Below are positions 1-9,599 of a DNA stretch of 64,000 bases, piece by piece. The stretch covers positions 19,594 through 83,593 of the forward strand of contig CANFTB010000018.1 in the NCBI GenBank assembly GCA_947449735.1, in the 5' to 3' direction. Under the pieces are notes generated by a model that had not been told where the DNA came from, made no database searches, and saw nothing but the letters and a program-made list of their open reading frames with translations. Source of the stretch: Chthoniobacteraceae bacterium. GTDB lineage: Bacteria; Verrucomicrobiota; Verrucomicrobiia; Chthoniobacterales; Chthoniobacteraceae. A program made the position numbers and the translations under genes. Position 1 is the first letter of the stretch. Each line of letters begins with the position of its first letter.

Positions 1-591
1 CAAACCGTCGGCTTTGGAACCGAGTTTAAAACACTGCGCCTGTTGTCCACCGGAAAGGTCCCGTTCCTTCCCGGCTTCGATCTTCCCGCACCGCTTTTTT
101 TCCTGGCCCTAGTCGCCATCCTTGCCGCGCTCTTTCTCAACCGGACCATTTTCGGGCGGTACCTGCTGGCCCTCGGCCGCAACCCGCAGGCTGCCACCTA
201 CAGCGGGATTCCTACCCAACGCATGACGGTTCTTGCGTATGTCATCAGCTCGGGGCTCGCAGGCCTGGGTGGCGTGCTGTTCGTTCTGGATGTGAATTCG
301 GCACAACCCGTCGACTTCGGCAACTTTTACGAACTTTACGCCATTGCCGCCGCTGTGTTGGGTGGCTGCAGCCTGCGCGGAGGTGAAGGCTCAATCGTCG
401 GGATCCTCATCGGGGCGACTCTCATGCAGGTGCTGCGAAATACGATCACTCTGGTAACCACCCGCAACAATGTGGAGTTTGCAATTATCGGCGCGGTGAT
501 CCTTGTGGGCGTCGTCGCGGACGAGCTTGCCCGCCGTGTCGCGGCGCGGCGCCGCGCGGCGCGCGTTCTGCTAAGTTCCAGTGCAGGCTGA
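1..591 (+). CDS. Sugar-type ABC transporter permease, 3' part only
   Basis: The frame is open from the first base, so the gene starts upstream of the window; 196 residues remain. Several hydrophobic helices are visible, with the block GRYLLALGRNPQAATYSGI followed by a glycine-rich transmembrane stretch, which is the signature of RbsC/XylH-type permeases (BPD_transp_2 family) that form the inner-membrane channel for ribose- or xylose-like sugars. The AVLGGCSLRGGEGSIVG block near residue 120 is also typical. The C-terminus ends in an arginine- and alanine-rich cytoplasmic tail. Substrate cannot be told from this fragment; the ATPase and binding-protein genes would lie upstream. Confidence 0.88.
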   Translation, partial: QTVGFGTEFKTLRLLSTGKVPFLPGFDLPAPLFFLALVAILAALFLNRTIFGRYLLALGRNPQAATYSGIPTQRMTVLAYVISSGLAGLGGVLFVLDVNSAQPVDFGNFYELYAIAAAVLGGCSLRGGEGSIVGILIGATLMQVLRNTITLVTTRNNVEFAIIGAVILVGVVADELARRVAARRRAARVLLSSSAG

Positions 592-755
592 GCTGCGGTT
601 TTATCCCCTCCCACGACAATACGTACGGCGGACTCGCAAGCTTGGCTGAATGCATGAGAAAGTGGGTGGCGGGCTTGCGGTACGCTACGTTCGGCTTCAC
701 GGAGTTCGGATGCAGTTGCGGGTTTCCCTCAGCACCACCCATGGTTTGACACAGC

Positions 756-1436
756 ATGTTTGAGATTCCTTCTTCTATACTAGTAGCGATTGTGGAGGAT
801 GATGCGGAACTCCGAAGAAATCTGCATGCCATCGTTTCCTCCGCCCCGGATCTCTGTTGCGTGGGCACTTTTGCTTCGGCAGAAGAAGCCTGGGATTTGC
901 TTCCCGGAAAGTCGCCTGCAGTTGTGTTGATGGATATCAATCTCCCCAAGGCAAATGGCATTGCCTGTGTCGCCCGCCTTTCCGGCGTGTTACCCCACAC
1001 CCATTTTTTAATGCTCACAGTATACAATGATTCCGAGGCGATTTTTGATTCACTGGCGGCGGGTGCGAACGGGTATTTAAGGAAGCCGATGGAGCCCGCT
1101 GAGCTGTTGGAAGCCATCCGCGACGTGCACCGGGGCGGAGCACCAATGAGTAGCAGCATCGCGCGGCGGGTGATTCAGGCGTTCCGAAAACCTTCAGACC
1201 CGCCGGTGGCAGACAACTCCAGCCGCGTCGCCGTGCTTGAAAAACTGGCGCCTCGCGAGCGGGAAGTCCTCGAACTTCTTGCGAAGGGGTGTTTACAGAA
1301 AGAGATCGCAGATCAATTGGGGATCAGCTTCTCCACGGTCCGAACGCTCACCGGCCGGATATACGAGAAACTTCATGTCCATTCGCGGGGACAGGCTGTT
1401 GCCAAATATATCGGCGCCGCAGCGCCCTCGCCATGA
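756..1436 (+). CDS. NarL/FixJ-type response regulator (receiver plus LuxR HTH)
   Basis: 226 residues. The receiver domain covers about residues 8-130, with the acidic pair D15/D16, the expected phospho-acceptor D60 in LMDINLP, T88 and K110 in the RKP motif. A linker leads to a LuxR-type helix-turn-helix at about 158-220 containing LAPREREVLELLAKG and an IADQLGIS-type recognition region. Such proteins bind DNA as dimers when phosphorylated by a histidine kinase. No kinase gene is adjacent, so it is an orphan here; the flanking ABC permease and the minus-strand array beyond give no clear target. Confidence 0.93.
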   Translation: MFEIPSSILVAIVEDDAELRRNLHAIVSSAPDLCCVGTFASAEEAWDLLPGKSPAVVLMDINLPKANGIACVARLSGVLPHTHFLMLTVYNDSEAIFDSLAAGANGYLRKPMEPAELLEAIRDVHRGGAPMSSSIARRVIQAFRKPSDPPVADNSSRVAVLEKLAPREREVLELLAKGCLQKEIADQLGISFSTVRTLTGRIYEKLHVHSRGQAVAKYIGAAAPSP

Positions 1437-1936
1437 GCTTGCGGCGAGTGTGCGTTTAAAAGGGGGGAGTTTGATTTGTTGAGAGGCAACGATCCAGTTC
1501 GGGTCTCTGAGGCCCCAAGGCAGAAAAACCGTTTTGCCAATGAGCTGTGAGGCCCAAGGGCTGGTTGAAAGTGGTTTTCGGCTGTGATCTTATCCACTGC
1601 TTTGAGGCTTTTAGCGCGCCCCGCGACACAGGACGGACACGGGTAAACGGAGCCGGTGAGATCGTAATCTTGAGAGAGAGTTTATGGGGGAAAAGAACCA
1701 TCCTCAGATCAGTGTTCGCCCACGCGAATGTGCTCATTTAATATACGGTTTTAAGAAGCCATACATTATATCGGCCAGCGTGATCTAACCGCTTTCGTTC
1801 AGGGCCTAACAAGGCTGTGAGAGGACTCGGTAAGAGGGGTGAAGCGCCACTCGCTACTTCATCAATGGCAAACGGCTGTCGATGCTGGAGGGCTCCAGAA
1901 TCTCAGCTTGCACTAGTTCGAGAGCACCTTCCGCTG
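1437..1936. other. 500-bp intergenic stretch, nothing recognised
   Basis: Lies between the convergent response regulator and metallopeptidase genes. It holds only short open frames (longest about 64 codons, no ribosome site or family resemblance), and no clear hairpin-plus-T-run terminator, tRNA or known RNA was seen. The segment 1741-1790 is noticeably AT-rich. Confidence 0.5.
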
Positions 1937-3655
1937 CTAGCCTTTGGGTTGCGGTAGAGGCGCTTCGATTCGCTCATAAAACGGGCAGGGAGATGCGATA
2001 TTCAAATCCCGCTTGAGATGTTGGAAAAATTCCCGCAACCGCTCAGCTTTTGCCCTCATGATAGGATCATTCAGAAGCTTTGTGATGAAGGTCTGGTCGC
2101 CACGTCCTTCATCGGCCTGTGTCATCGTCATCAGCCTCGCGTAAAGGGTGGCCCGGTCGTCTGTCGCCACATTCATCCCGTAGGGTTCTGCGAAGCCCTG
2201 CCACTTGGTGTTGTCCTTGTAGTAGGTGGACTGGCTCGGGGCATTCGGATAGTTTGGTGCGGCGGCGGCAAGCGCCGAGACCCTCCCGATTTTATACATG
2301 AATCCTTTTTGATTGAGACTGTCCCAGGCATCTCCGTGTATGGGTCCGCCCTCTTTTGAGAATTCTTTGTCCAACAGGTGCAACACTTCGTGATGGATCG
2401 TCCTCCGGAGAAAATCCATGGAAGCAGTCTTCTGTGGATCGAAACTGTGCAAACCGTAGGCGAATGAGACTTGCGGCAGCCAACTGAGTCCCTGTCCTGC
2501 TACGCCTGCACCCCTGAAATTGAAGTCATTCAACACATAGAGATTCTTCACATTCAACCTTCGCGTGACCTCAACGGGATAGATCGCCAACTCCTCCCGA
2601 ATCATCTTCAGTAAAATTCTCAAGTGGAGCTGCTTATTGTCGGTAAAGTAGGAGTATTCCAAGCGGACTTTCGGCGGCATCGGCGGCGGAGGTGACCCCG
2701 GTTGCCACAGCACCTTGAAGCCCCATTGCGTCTCCAGAAACTGAAGGTCGGATTGAATCGAGGGATCCGCCTTGATCTGGTCCGCCGCATGGGTGTCGGA
2801 GAGGTCGTTGAGGCAGACAATTCGCTGGCTCTCCGGAACAGTGGACAGGATCGCCCAGTAGGACTGGTTGAACTGAGGGTCGAGATTTTGCAGGAACCTC
2901 TGCACAAGATCGATCCGCTGCTTCAAACGGGCGTCGGTGCTCGAAAGGGTGATGAGCTCATTGAAATCGCTGGGATCCCACATGATCTTGTAGAGGCCGT
3001 CCCTGGTGTTGCTGGACTTTGTGAGCCTTTTTCCGCTTTCAGTCTCGGGTTTGGTGTCGTCCGACTCGATCGACTTCCAATGTGCGGCAGTCATGTCAGG
3101 GGCCAGCGCACTCGCATCTCCAAGCAGGTAGTTGAAAAGAGTTGAGTGAATGTAGCCTTTCCCGAGAGCCTCAATAGTTGGGGTAATGACTGCGGGCACG
3201 GTTACGAAGATGGAAGCCGTGCTCTTGTCGCCGATAAAGGTCGGGGAGTAATTCGGATTAGTTGTCTTCAGAGCTCTAGCGGTAAAGGCATTAGCCAAGA
3301 CAAAGCTCTTCACTCCAAATTTTTTGACGCATCCGGCCGGGTACCTCTTCAACTCGGCGTCCATCCAGGCGAAAATCGAAAGAGCGTTCTCCACGTGCTC
3401 GGGTTTCAAGGGGGTGACCTCGTAGTTCCTGGAAAGCTTTGGGTTGTTTCCCAAGCCCAGCTTGAGGTCTATCTCATAGGCCTCTTGAAGACGTTGAGCG
3501 ACCGCGAGAAGGGCCGGATTTCTGGCAACTGGGACAGCCTCTACCAAGGGTCTTTCCGTCGGCTCTGTCTTACCGGATGAAGGTTGCTGCGCTGGCGTGG
3601 GCGTTATAACAGCAAGTATGGCCACAAGACCGAGAAGGGGAGATAAACGGGCCAT
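1937..3655 (-). CDS. Secreted putative zinc metallopeptidase with two related halves
   Basis: 572 residues with a signal peptide (hydrophobic core at 5-20, cut near AQQ). The C-terminal half contains a gluzincin-like HEVLH at about 422-426 and resembles the loosely defined 'putative zinc-binding metallopeptidase' group. The first half looks like an older copy of the second: FAWMDAELKRYPAGCVKKFG (about 95-114) matches KMIREELAIYPVEVTRRLN (about 350-368), and IHSTLFNYLL stands where IHHEVLHLLD occurs. The first copy thus lacks the metal-binding residues. It is the last gene of the minus-strand array, 65 bp after a lipoprotein gene. Substrate unknown. Confidence 0.6.
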   Translation of the reverse strand: MARLSPLLGLVAILAVITPTPAQQPSSGKTEPTERPLVEAVPVARNPALLAVAQRLQEAYEIDLKLGLGNNPKLSRNYEVTPLKPEHVENALSIFAWMDAELKRYPAGCVKKFGVKSFVLANAFTARALKTTNPNYSPTFIGDKSTASIFVTVPAVITPTIEALGKGYIHSTLFNYLLGDASALAPDMTAAHWKSIESDDTKPETESGKRLTKSSNTRDGLYKIMWDPSDFNELITLSSTDARLKQRIDLVQRFLQNLDPQFNQSYWAILSTVPESQRIVCLNDLSDTHAADQIKADPSIQSDLQFLETQWGFKVLWQPGSPPPPMPPKVRLEYSYFTDNKQLHLRILLKMIREELAIYPVEVTRRLNVKNLYVLNDFNFRGAGVAGQGLSWLPQVSFAYGLHSFDPQKTASMDFLRRTIHHEVLHLLDKEFSKEGGPIHGDAWDSLNQKGFMYKIGRVSALAAAAPNYPNAPSQSTYYKDNTKWQGFAEPYGMNVATDDRATLYARLMTMTQADEGRGDQTFITKLLNDPIMRAKAERLREFFQHLKRDLNIASPCPFYERIEAPLPQPKG

Positions 3656-3720
3656 ACGGTTTTAAACTGATGGGTCCGAAAGGGGCTCACTAAGCGTCCT
3701 AACCGGCCCGCGGAGAGGTC

Positions 3721-4242
3721 TCATGGAGTGCGTTCTAGCAGCCCAACAAGCGACTCGTTGTTTGACATGATAAGGTCGGAAAACTGCCACGTCGCTCCAG
3801 AGGTCGGGCGTTCAAACTTCATAAGAACCGACTGCGGAATCCGGCTTTTGGGACCCAACACGAATAAGTATTGAAATCGAACTACAGCCTCTGAATCTTG
3901 GGCTTTTAGAGTTGTAAAACTATATGGTTGGGAAATCTCACCGTCTTGGGCGTTGGTCCAAGGATCTCGATCCAAGGCGCCAATCAGCCGCGTTCTTTCG
4001 AACTCGTCGTATTGGTGCTTCAAGGTCCGGAAAAGCCTCGGTGTAAGCAACTCTTCGAACAGAGTTGGATCCTCATAATAAAAGTCGTAGTGGCTTTTGA
4101 AGAGATTCTTGGCCGCGACGCCTGGGTCTGACTGTAGCGCGTCGATGCACACGGCGGGGCCATGGGTTGGGGTGCGGCAGGCGCTCATGCAAAGGACTGC
4201 AGAAAGAAGAGCGGTGGCTGCCTTTCGAGGGGCGGGGCGCAT
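3721..4242 (-). CDS. Hypothetical lipoprotein
   Basis: 173 residues. The N-terminus is basic (MRPAPRK), then hydrophobic, ending in a lipobox-like CMSAC, so Cys22 is the likely lipidated residue and the protein should sit on a membrane facing the periplasm. The remainder (for instance YDFYYEDPTLFEELLTPRL and a C-terminal MKFERP block) looks like a compact domain of the kind seen in small DUF3828-like periplasmic proteins, but I do not recognise the family with certainty. It follows the third tandem paralogue by 40 bp on the same strand and may be co-transcribed. Confidence 0.6.
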   Translation of the reverse strand: MRPAPRKAATALLSAVLCMSACRTPTHGPAVCIDALQSDPGVAAKNLFKSHYDFYYEDPTLFEELLTPRLFRTLKHQYDEFERTRLIGALDRDPWTNAQDGEISQPYSFTTLKAQDSEAVVRFQYLFVLGPKSRIPQSVLMKFERPTSGATWQFSDLIMSNNESLVGLLERTP

Positions 4243-4282
4243 GGAATCTAAAGTGTGGAGCCGGGCCGCAAGATTTGCGGTT

Positions 4283-5542
4283 TCAGTATTTCTGGAAGAT
4301 CACAGGGGTCGGAAAGCGGTCCTCCGGGTTGCTTCCGTCGCCCACGTATTCTTCGCGGGGCAAATTCACCGCGGGCCAGCTGGTCGGGCGGACGCGGACG
4401 ACGCGACCCTGGCGGATGCCTTCGATGATCAAGTCGGTTTCAAAACGGATCTGGATGCCGCTGCTGCCCATCGGAACATTGGCGGTCGCTTTGGTGACCT
4501 CGGTGATGGGCCCCTTCGATGCCATGTGCGCCGGGCCGTAGCCGCCGCCCGCGTGCTTCAGGGTGTTCTCAGCGCCGTTCATCACGGCGGGGGCATCCTT
4601 GGCAAAATCAGCGTACAGCGATGCGTCCATGCCCCCGAAAAGCGTTGCGGTGATGGTGGCGCGGCCGAATTTTCCATACTCGACGGCGTCGATCCAGGCG
4701 GGCATCCAGCGGCTGCGGACGAAGGCTTTGTGCGTTTCCGCTTGATTGGCTGCGGAGCGCGCCATCGCATCGTGGTCCAGCCAGATGTCCGAGATGTGGA
4801 AGCGGGTGAAAATGCCATCAGGTGTAGGCTTCCACATGATGCCGAGGAGAACGTTTTGGGCGTCGAGGGATTTCTTGCCTTCAGCGGGCCAGGCGCCTTC
4901 GGCGATCAGTTCGCGGATTCCGAGGCGTTCGCGGCCGCGCCAGACGCGGGTGGCAGCGTCGAAGGTCAACTTCTCCACCTCCGCCTTGGCTTGCCCCTCC
5001 TGCCTGGGTTCGCAGCTGGCGAGAATCATGCCTTCGTTGTTCTTCACGTCCACTTCCTTCAGCTTCCATACCAACCCCTCGCGCAGGCAGTGGCTGGGTT
5101 CGTCTTCAAAAAGAAGCACATGGTTCTCTGCGGGTGCGATGCCTATGCCGCTGTATCCCGCGGTCTTCTTTCGATTGTCCACCGCTAGCACCGGTACGGA
5201 AGACGTCTTCGGGTCGGGGGGAAGAAAGGCGCGAATGTGAAGCACCGTTCCAAGCGGAATGTCCCGGAGATCCGCCGGGGCTCCGTGGTATTGCACCATG
5301 CCGTAGGGTAGCATGGCGAAGGGGTGCGGCGGGTTGCGGAAATACGTGCCTGCTCCCTGCACACGGACGCTGCCGCGGCGGTTTGCATGGTCCACTAACA
5401 CGAGTTCACCGCGGTAGGAGTGCGCCTTTTCCAACGGTGGAAACTTTCCCGGTTCAGGCCGGAAGGGTTCGTCTTCTGCGCGTGCAGCGCACAAACCGAG
5501 AGCGAGGAAGGTGGAGGCCAAGGCGAAAAAGGAGCGTGTCAT
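4283..5542 (-). CDS. Secreted protein of unknown family, tandem paralogue 1 of 3
   Basis: 419 residues starting at the ATG read at 5542; a longer open frame runs upstream to 5872 but would overlap the next gene, whereas the chosen start gives a signal peptide ([17 protein letters not shown]) aligned with both paralogues. Shared blocks follow in order: [25 protein letters not shown], an [11 protein letters not shown] block, RVWRGRE, a SDIWLD stretch, [39 protein letters not shown] and a conserved end RFPTP-IF-KY. No catalytic motif of a known family is visible. Function unknown; predicted periplasmic or secreted. Confidence 0.85.
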   Translation of the reverse strand: MTRSFFALASTFLALGLCAARAEDEPFRPEPGKFPPLEKAHSYRGELVLVDHANRRGSVRVQGAGTYFRNPPHPFAMLPYGMVQYHGAPADLRDIPLGTVLHIRAFLPPDPKTSSVPVLAVDNRKKTAGYSGIGIAPAENHVLLFEDEPSHCLREGLVWKLKEVDVKNNEGMILASCEPRQEGQAKAEVEKLTFDAATRVWRGRERLGIRELIAEGAWPAEGKKSLDAQNVLLGIMWKPTPDGIFTRFHISDIWLDHDAMARSAANQAETHKAFVRSRWMPAWIDAVEYGKFGRATITATLFGGMDASLYADFAKDAPAVMNGAENTLKHAGGGYGPAHMASKGPITEVTKATANVPMGSSGIQIRFETDLIIEGIRQGRVVRVRPTSWPAVNLPREEYVGDGSNPEDRFPTPVIFQKY

Positions 5543-5567
5543 AGGGCGGGGTTTGCTGTGGTGAAAA

Positions 5568-6833
5568 TCAGTATTTTGGAAAGATGGCCGGAGTTGGAAA
5601 GCGCTGCTCGATGCTGAAACCCACTCCGTCTCCAACGTATTCTTCGCGAGGCAGGTGGACGTCAGGCCAGCCGGCGGGGCGGATCCGGACCGCCCGCGCT
5701 GGGCGCATCCCTTCGGTGATGAGGTCCGTTTCAAACTGGATCTGGATGCCGCTGCTGCCCGGTGGAGCTTCTCCGGGCGTATGTGTGACATCCCGGACCG
5801 TGCCTCTGGCTGCCATTTGTGACGGGCCGGCGGTGCCGCCCTCGGTGTGCTTGAGCGTGTTCTCCACGCCATTCATAAAGGCGGCGGCGTCCTTTTTAAA
5901 ATCGGCGTAGAGCGAGGGATCCATTCCACCGAAGAGGGTTGCGGTCACGGTCGCCCGGCCGAACTTGCCGTACTCGACTGCATCGATCCAGGCGGGCAAC
6001 CAGCGGCTGCGGATGAAGGCCTTGTGCACCTCGGTCTGGTGGCGGGTGGAACGCTGTATCGCTTCGTCGTCGAGCCAGATGTCCGATAGGTGAAAGCGGC
6101 TGAACACGCCGCCCAGTGTGGGCTTCCATGTGATCCCAAGCAGTACTGAGTGGTCTCCAAGTGGTTTTTTGCCGCTGGCGGGCCATGTGCCTTCGGACAC
6201 TAACTCCGCGATGGTGAGGCATTCGCGGCCGCGCCACATGCGTGTGGTGGCGTCGATGGTGAATGTTTCCTCGCCAGCCTCGGCGCCTCCTCCAAGTTTT
6301 GGTTCGCGGCGAGCCGTGAGCATGCTTTCGTTAGTCCCGATCTCCACCTGATTCAGTTTCCATACCTTGCCTTCTCTGAGGCAGTAGCTGGGCTCGTCTT
6401 CGATAAAAAGGAGGTGGTTCTCGGCGGGTGCAGTTCCGGCGCCGCCCAGACCGGTCTTCTCCCGGTTGTTGATCGGCAACACCGGCACGGCGGATGTCTT
6501 CGGGTCGGGCGGGAGGAAAGCCAGGACGTGCAGAACGGTGCCGAGCGGAATGTCCCGCAAGTCCGCCGGCGCGCCATGGTGGCGGACCATCCCGTATGGA
6601 AGCATCGCGAAGGGGTGCGGAGCGGTGAAGCGAAAAGCGCCCTTTGACTGCACGCGGATGCTACCGCGCCGGTTGGCGTGGTCCACAAACACGAGCTCGC
6701 CCCGGTAGGAGAGCCCTTTTTCCAAAGGGGGAAACTTCCCGGGCAAGGGCCGGAACGGCTCTTCCTCCGCGAATGCCGTGTACGAGCCGAGGAGTAGTGG
6801 CAAGAGGCCAAGCACGAAAAAGAAATGCTTCAT
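5568..6833 (-). CDS. Secreted protein of unknown family, tandem paralogue 2 of 3
   Basis: 421 residues, signal peptide [18 protein letters not shown]. It is collinear with its two neighbours across the whole mature chain, from [12 protein letters not shown] through [20 protein letters not shown] to [10 protein letters not shown]. The single Cys in the [11 protein letters not shown] block and the tryptophans of VWRGRE and SDIWLD are kept, suggesting a common fold. It lies 25 bp from each neighbour on the same strand, so all three are probably one transcript with the DUF1552 and DUF1592 genes upstream. Confidence 0.87.
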   Translation of the reverse strand: MKHFFFVLGLLPLLLGSYTAFAEEEPFRPLPGKFPPLEKGLSYRGELVFVDHANRRGSIRVQSKGAFRFTAPHPFAMLPYGMVRHHGAPADLRDIPLGTVLHVLAFLPPDPKTSAVPVLPINNREKTGLGGAGTAPAENHLLFIEDEPSYCLREGKVWKLNQVEIGTNESMLTARREPKLGGGAEAGEETFTIDATTRMWRGRECLTIAELVSEGTWPASGKKPLGDHSVLLGITWKPTLGGVFSRFHLSDIWLDDEAIQRSTRHQTEVHKAFIRSRWLPAWIDAVEYGKFGRATVTATLFGGMDPSLYADFKKDAAAFMNGVENTLKHTEGGTAGPSQMAARGTVRDVTHTPGEAPPGSSGIQIQFETDLITEGMRPARAVRIRPAGWPDVHLPREEYVGDGVGFSIEQRFPTPAIFPKY

Positions 6834-6858
6834 GGTGCGGGAGAAAAACGAAAGGGCT

Positions 6859-8103
6859 TCAGTATTTTGGGAAGATTGCCGGCGTAGGAAACCGGTCTTC
6901 GAGGCTGGCGCGGTGGTCGATCAGGTATTCCTCGCGCGGGGCTGAGACGTGGGGCCAGATGGCGGGCCGGACACGGACGATCCTTCCCGGACGGATGCCT
7001 TCGATGATGAGATCGGTCTCCAAGCGGATTTGAATGCCGCTGCTTCCCAGCGGAGGATGTGCGTCCGTTTTGATGATGTCCACTATGGTGCCTTTTGAGG
7101 CGATGTGCGACGAACTGACGATGCTGGACCAAGGCTTCAAGGTGTTCTCCGCAGCTGCGATGACGCCTTGCTCCCCTTTTGTGAAATCGGCGTAAAGGGA
7201 TTCATCCATGCCGCCGAAGAGGGTTACCGTCACCGTTGCGCGGCCAAACTTTCCGTACTCCACTGCATCAACCCAGGCGGGCATCAGCCGGGTACGGATG
7301 TTAGACCTGTGTGTCCCTGTCTGCTGGCTGGAGGTTCGATGCATGGCGGTGTCGTCCAGCCAGAGGTCCGTGATGTGGAACTGGTTTTCCACCCGGTTCT
7401 CCCAGGTGCCGGCGGGCAGCCAGGTGAGTCCGAGCAGCGCGGGCTGGCCGCCGAGAGATCTTTTTCCCTCGGCCGGCCACACTCCCTCGGCCACCAGGTC
7501 TGCGACCCCAAGGCATTCGCGGCCGCGCCAGACGCGTGTACCATCGTCGAGGGTAAGCTTTTGCTCCGCCGTCTTTCCCTCGGTGTCTGCTTTCGGCCCG
7601 AGCGTAGCGCTGATGACTGCTTTGTTTTTTTGTAGCTCCACCTCCTTCAGTATCCAGACTTGGCCCTCACGCAGGCAGTGGCTCGGCTCGTCCTCCAGAA
7701 GAATGACGTGGTTCTCGGCGGGTTGTTCCACCGAGGGCTTGGGCACTGCCGGGAGTGAGGACATCGACGGGTCCGGCGGGAGAAAGGCGCGAACGTGTAA
7801 CATGGTCCCGAGGGGGATGTCTTTGAGGTCCGCGGGCGCGCCTCGGTAGCGGACAATGCCATAGGGAAGCAAGGCGAAGGGGCTGGGAACATGTTGGAAA
7901 AACACTTCACTGCCTCCTTGCACGCGGATGCTGCCGCGCCGGTTGGCGTGGTCCACAAACACGAGCTCACCGCGGTATGCCTTCGCCTTCTCCAGAGGAG
8001 GAAACTTCCCGGGCACGGGCCGCAACGGTTCGTCCTCGGCGAGTGCGGCGCACAAGCCGAAGACAAGGAGCGAGGCGCCGAGAACCCGTGGAAGAAACGT
8101 CAC
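6859..8103 (-). CDS. Secreted protein of unknown family, tandem paralogue 3 of 3
   Basis: 414 residues with signal peptide [20 protein letters not shown]. Same block order as the other two copies, including [48 protein letters not shown] and [17 protein letters not shown]. Its ATG overlaps the stop of the upstream DUF1552 gene by 4 bp (8100-8103), which implies translational coupling and ties the unknown family functionally to DUF1552. It shows small insertions and deletions relative to the other copies, so the duplications are not recent. Confidence 0.87.
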   Translation of the reverse strand: MTFLPRVLGASLLVFGLCAALAEDEPLRPVPGKFPPLEKAKAYRGELVFVDHANRRGSIRVQGGSEVFFQHVPSPFALLPYGIVRYRGAPADLKDIPLGTMLHVRAFLPPDPSMSSLPAVPKPSVEQPAENHVILLEDEPSHCLREGQVWILKEVELQKNKAVISATLGPKADTEGKTAEQKLTLDDGTRVWRGRECLGVADLVAEGVWPAEGKRSLGGQPALLGLTWLPAGTWENRVENQFHITDLWLDDTAMHRTSSQQTGTHRSNIRTRLMPAWVDAVEYGKFGRATVTVTLFGGMDESLYADFTKGEQGVIAAAENTLKPWSSIVSSSHIASKGTIVDIIKTDAHPPLGSSGIQIRLETDLIIEGIRPGRIVRVRPAIWPHVSAPREEYLIDHRASLEDRFPTPAIFPKY

Positions 8104-9458
8104 AGGGCGACCACCTTGTTGCTATCACCGAAATGGTCCGTCTCCACGCCCATGCGCTGGGCCATGAGGAGCAGGAGGTTGCTCATGTGGGCGTCCGGGT
8201 TCGCGGGACGGCTGCAGAGCCCGTAATGCTCCGAGGGCTTTTCGAGTTGGTACCCGGCGAAATGGCCTTGGTTGAAGTCGAGATGGCTGCCGTGCTTGAG
8301 CCCGAGGTCCGTGCCCCCGGCGAACACGAGGGGCAAGTTGGCGTTGCCGTGGCTGTGGCCGTAGGACATGCCGCTGCCGAAGAGGGCCATCGTTGAGGCC
8401 AGAAGCGGCTTTCCGCCCAGGTCCTTCGTCTCCGCGAGGCGGGTGAGGAAATACCCGAACTGCTCGATGGCGAACGTGTCGTAGTTGGTGAGCTTCTCCA
8501 TGTAACCGGCGTCGCCGCCGTGGTGGCTGAGCTGGTGGCGCGACTCGGTGATGCCAATCTCGGGTATCGAGATGGCATCCCCCTCGCCGCCAAGGCTGAA
8601 GGTGGCAACGCGCGTCACGTCCGTCTGGAAGGCAAGCACCATGAGGTCATAGACGCTGCGAAAATAATCCCCGGCCATGGTGGCGGCGATGTCGCGGTTG
8701 GTACGCTTGCGGTCGGCCTCGGAGACGGCAGGCAGCGGTGTGTCGAGCCATGCGTCGGCGCGCCGAGTCCGGATCTCCGCCTCGCGGACGGAGGTGAGGT
8801 ATTGCTCCATCCGCCCCTTGTCCTCCGAGCCCATCTTTTTCTCCAGCTGGCGCACCTCCGCGAGATTGGCGTCGAGAACGCTCCCCTTGCGGCGCAAAGC
8901 GCGCCTCTGAGCAGTCTTGCCGCCCTTGGGCTCCTCAAACAATGACGCGAAAATCTCGCTGCAACGGCGCATCGCGGGAAGCCGCACGCCATCCGCTGTC
9001 CAGGCAAGGGAGTCCTGCGTGATGGCAACCTCCATCGAGGGATAGCGTGTGTGCTGCGCTGTGATCTCCGCCATCTTCTGGTCCACGGAGATCGTATTGC
9101 GGTCCGAGGGTCCGAGCTTTCCACCGGTGAGCCACACAGAGATGCAGTTGTGGTGGTGGCTGAGGGCCCCCGGATGGTGCAGACCGCTGATGGGCGTGAT
9201 CACCTCGCGGTGCTTCTCCAAGGGCTTCAAGGAACGCGAGAACTCGTAGTCCTTTCCCGCCTTTGTGATCTGATAGTTCAGCGAGTGGACGCCGTTTGCG
9301 AGGTAGATGAAGGCGCTGCGCCGGGGGGCGGATTCGGCGGCCTTTTCCGCGGCCCGCAGAGGAACCATGCATTCCAAGAAGGGCAGCGAGATGAAACTGC
9401 CGAGGGCGCGAAGGGCGTGGCGGCGGTCGATGAGCCAGGATTGGGAGAGGTAGTTCAT
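8100..9458 (-). CDS. DUF1552 domain protein, exported
   Basis: 452 residues. The N-terminus [20 protein letters not shown] has a twin arginine (R12, R13) before a hydrophobic run, typical of DUF1552 proteins that appear to be Tat-exported. The body matches the family over its length ([51 protein letters not shown] near the end). DUF1552 is abundant in planctomycetes and verrucomicrobia and nearly always sits beside a DUF1592-type cytochrome gene, as here; its biochemical role is not established. Histidine-rich motifs suggest metal binding (inference). Confidence 0.9.
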   Translation of the reverse strand: MNYLSQSWLIDRRHALRALGSFISLPFLECMVPLRAAEKAAESAPRRSAFIYLANGVHSLNYQITKAGKDYEFSRSLKPLEKHREVITPISGLHHPGALSHHHNCISVWLTGGKLGPSDRNTISVDQKMAEITAQHTRYPSMEVAITQDSLAWTADGVRLPAMRRCSEIFASLFEEPKGGKTAQRRALRRKGSVLDANLAEVRQLEKKMGSEDKGRMEQYLTSVREAEIRTRRADAWLDTPLPAVSEADRKRTNRDIAATMAGDYFRSVYDLMVLAFQTDVTRVATFSLGGEGDAISIPEIGITESRHQLSHHGGDAGYMEKLTNYDTFAIEQFGYFLTRLAETKDLGGKPLLASTMALFGSGMSYGHSHGNANLPLVFAGGTDLGLKHGSHLDFNQGHFAGYQLEKPSEHYGLCSRPANPDAHMSNLLLLMAQRMGVETDHFGDSNKVVAL

Positions 9459-9599
9459 GACTGTTTTTTTCAGTTCTGGGTTCTTTGTTCTTGGTTCGTC
9501 GTTCCTAGTTCCTAGTTCCTAGTTCCTAGTTGTTGGTTCCCCGTTCGTGGCGTCGGCTGCTCGCTTTGCAACCACGAACCAAGAACTATAAAGATTTGA
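9459..9599 (-). repeat. Heptamer repeats inside nested inverted repeats between DUF1592 and DUF1552 genes
   Basis: Four perfect tandem copies of GTTCCTA occupy 9501-9528. They are enclosed by a perfect 13-nt inverted repeat, GTTCTTGGTTCGT at 9487-9499 and its complement at 9574-9586. An alternative 8-bp stem pairs GTTCGTGG at 9543-9550 with 9572-9579. There is no T-run typical of a terminator. It could tune the ratio of the two co-transcribed genes or be a small interspersed element. Confidence 0.75.

Noticed and set aside
740..782. TTGACA and TATACT near the response regulator start
   Set aside because: The spacing is about 24 bp and the second box lies within the coding sequence.
4097..5188. 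Plus-strand open frame of 363 codons over paralogue 1
   Set aside because: Antisense to a gene with two collinear paralogues; no ribosome site.
9501..9528. Possible CRISPR array
   Set aside because: The units are 7 bp and directly contiguous without spacers; no cas genes.
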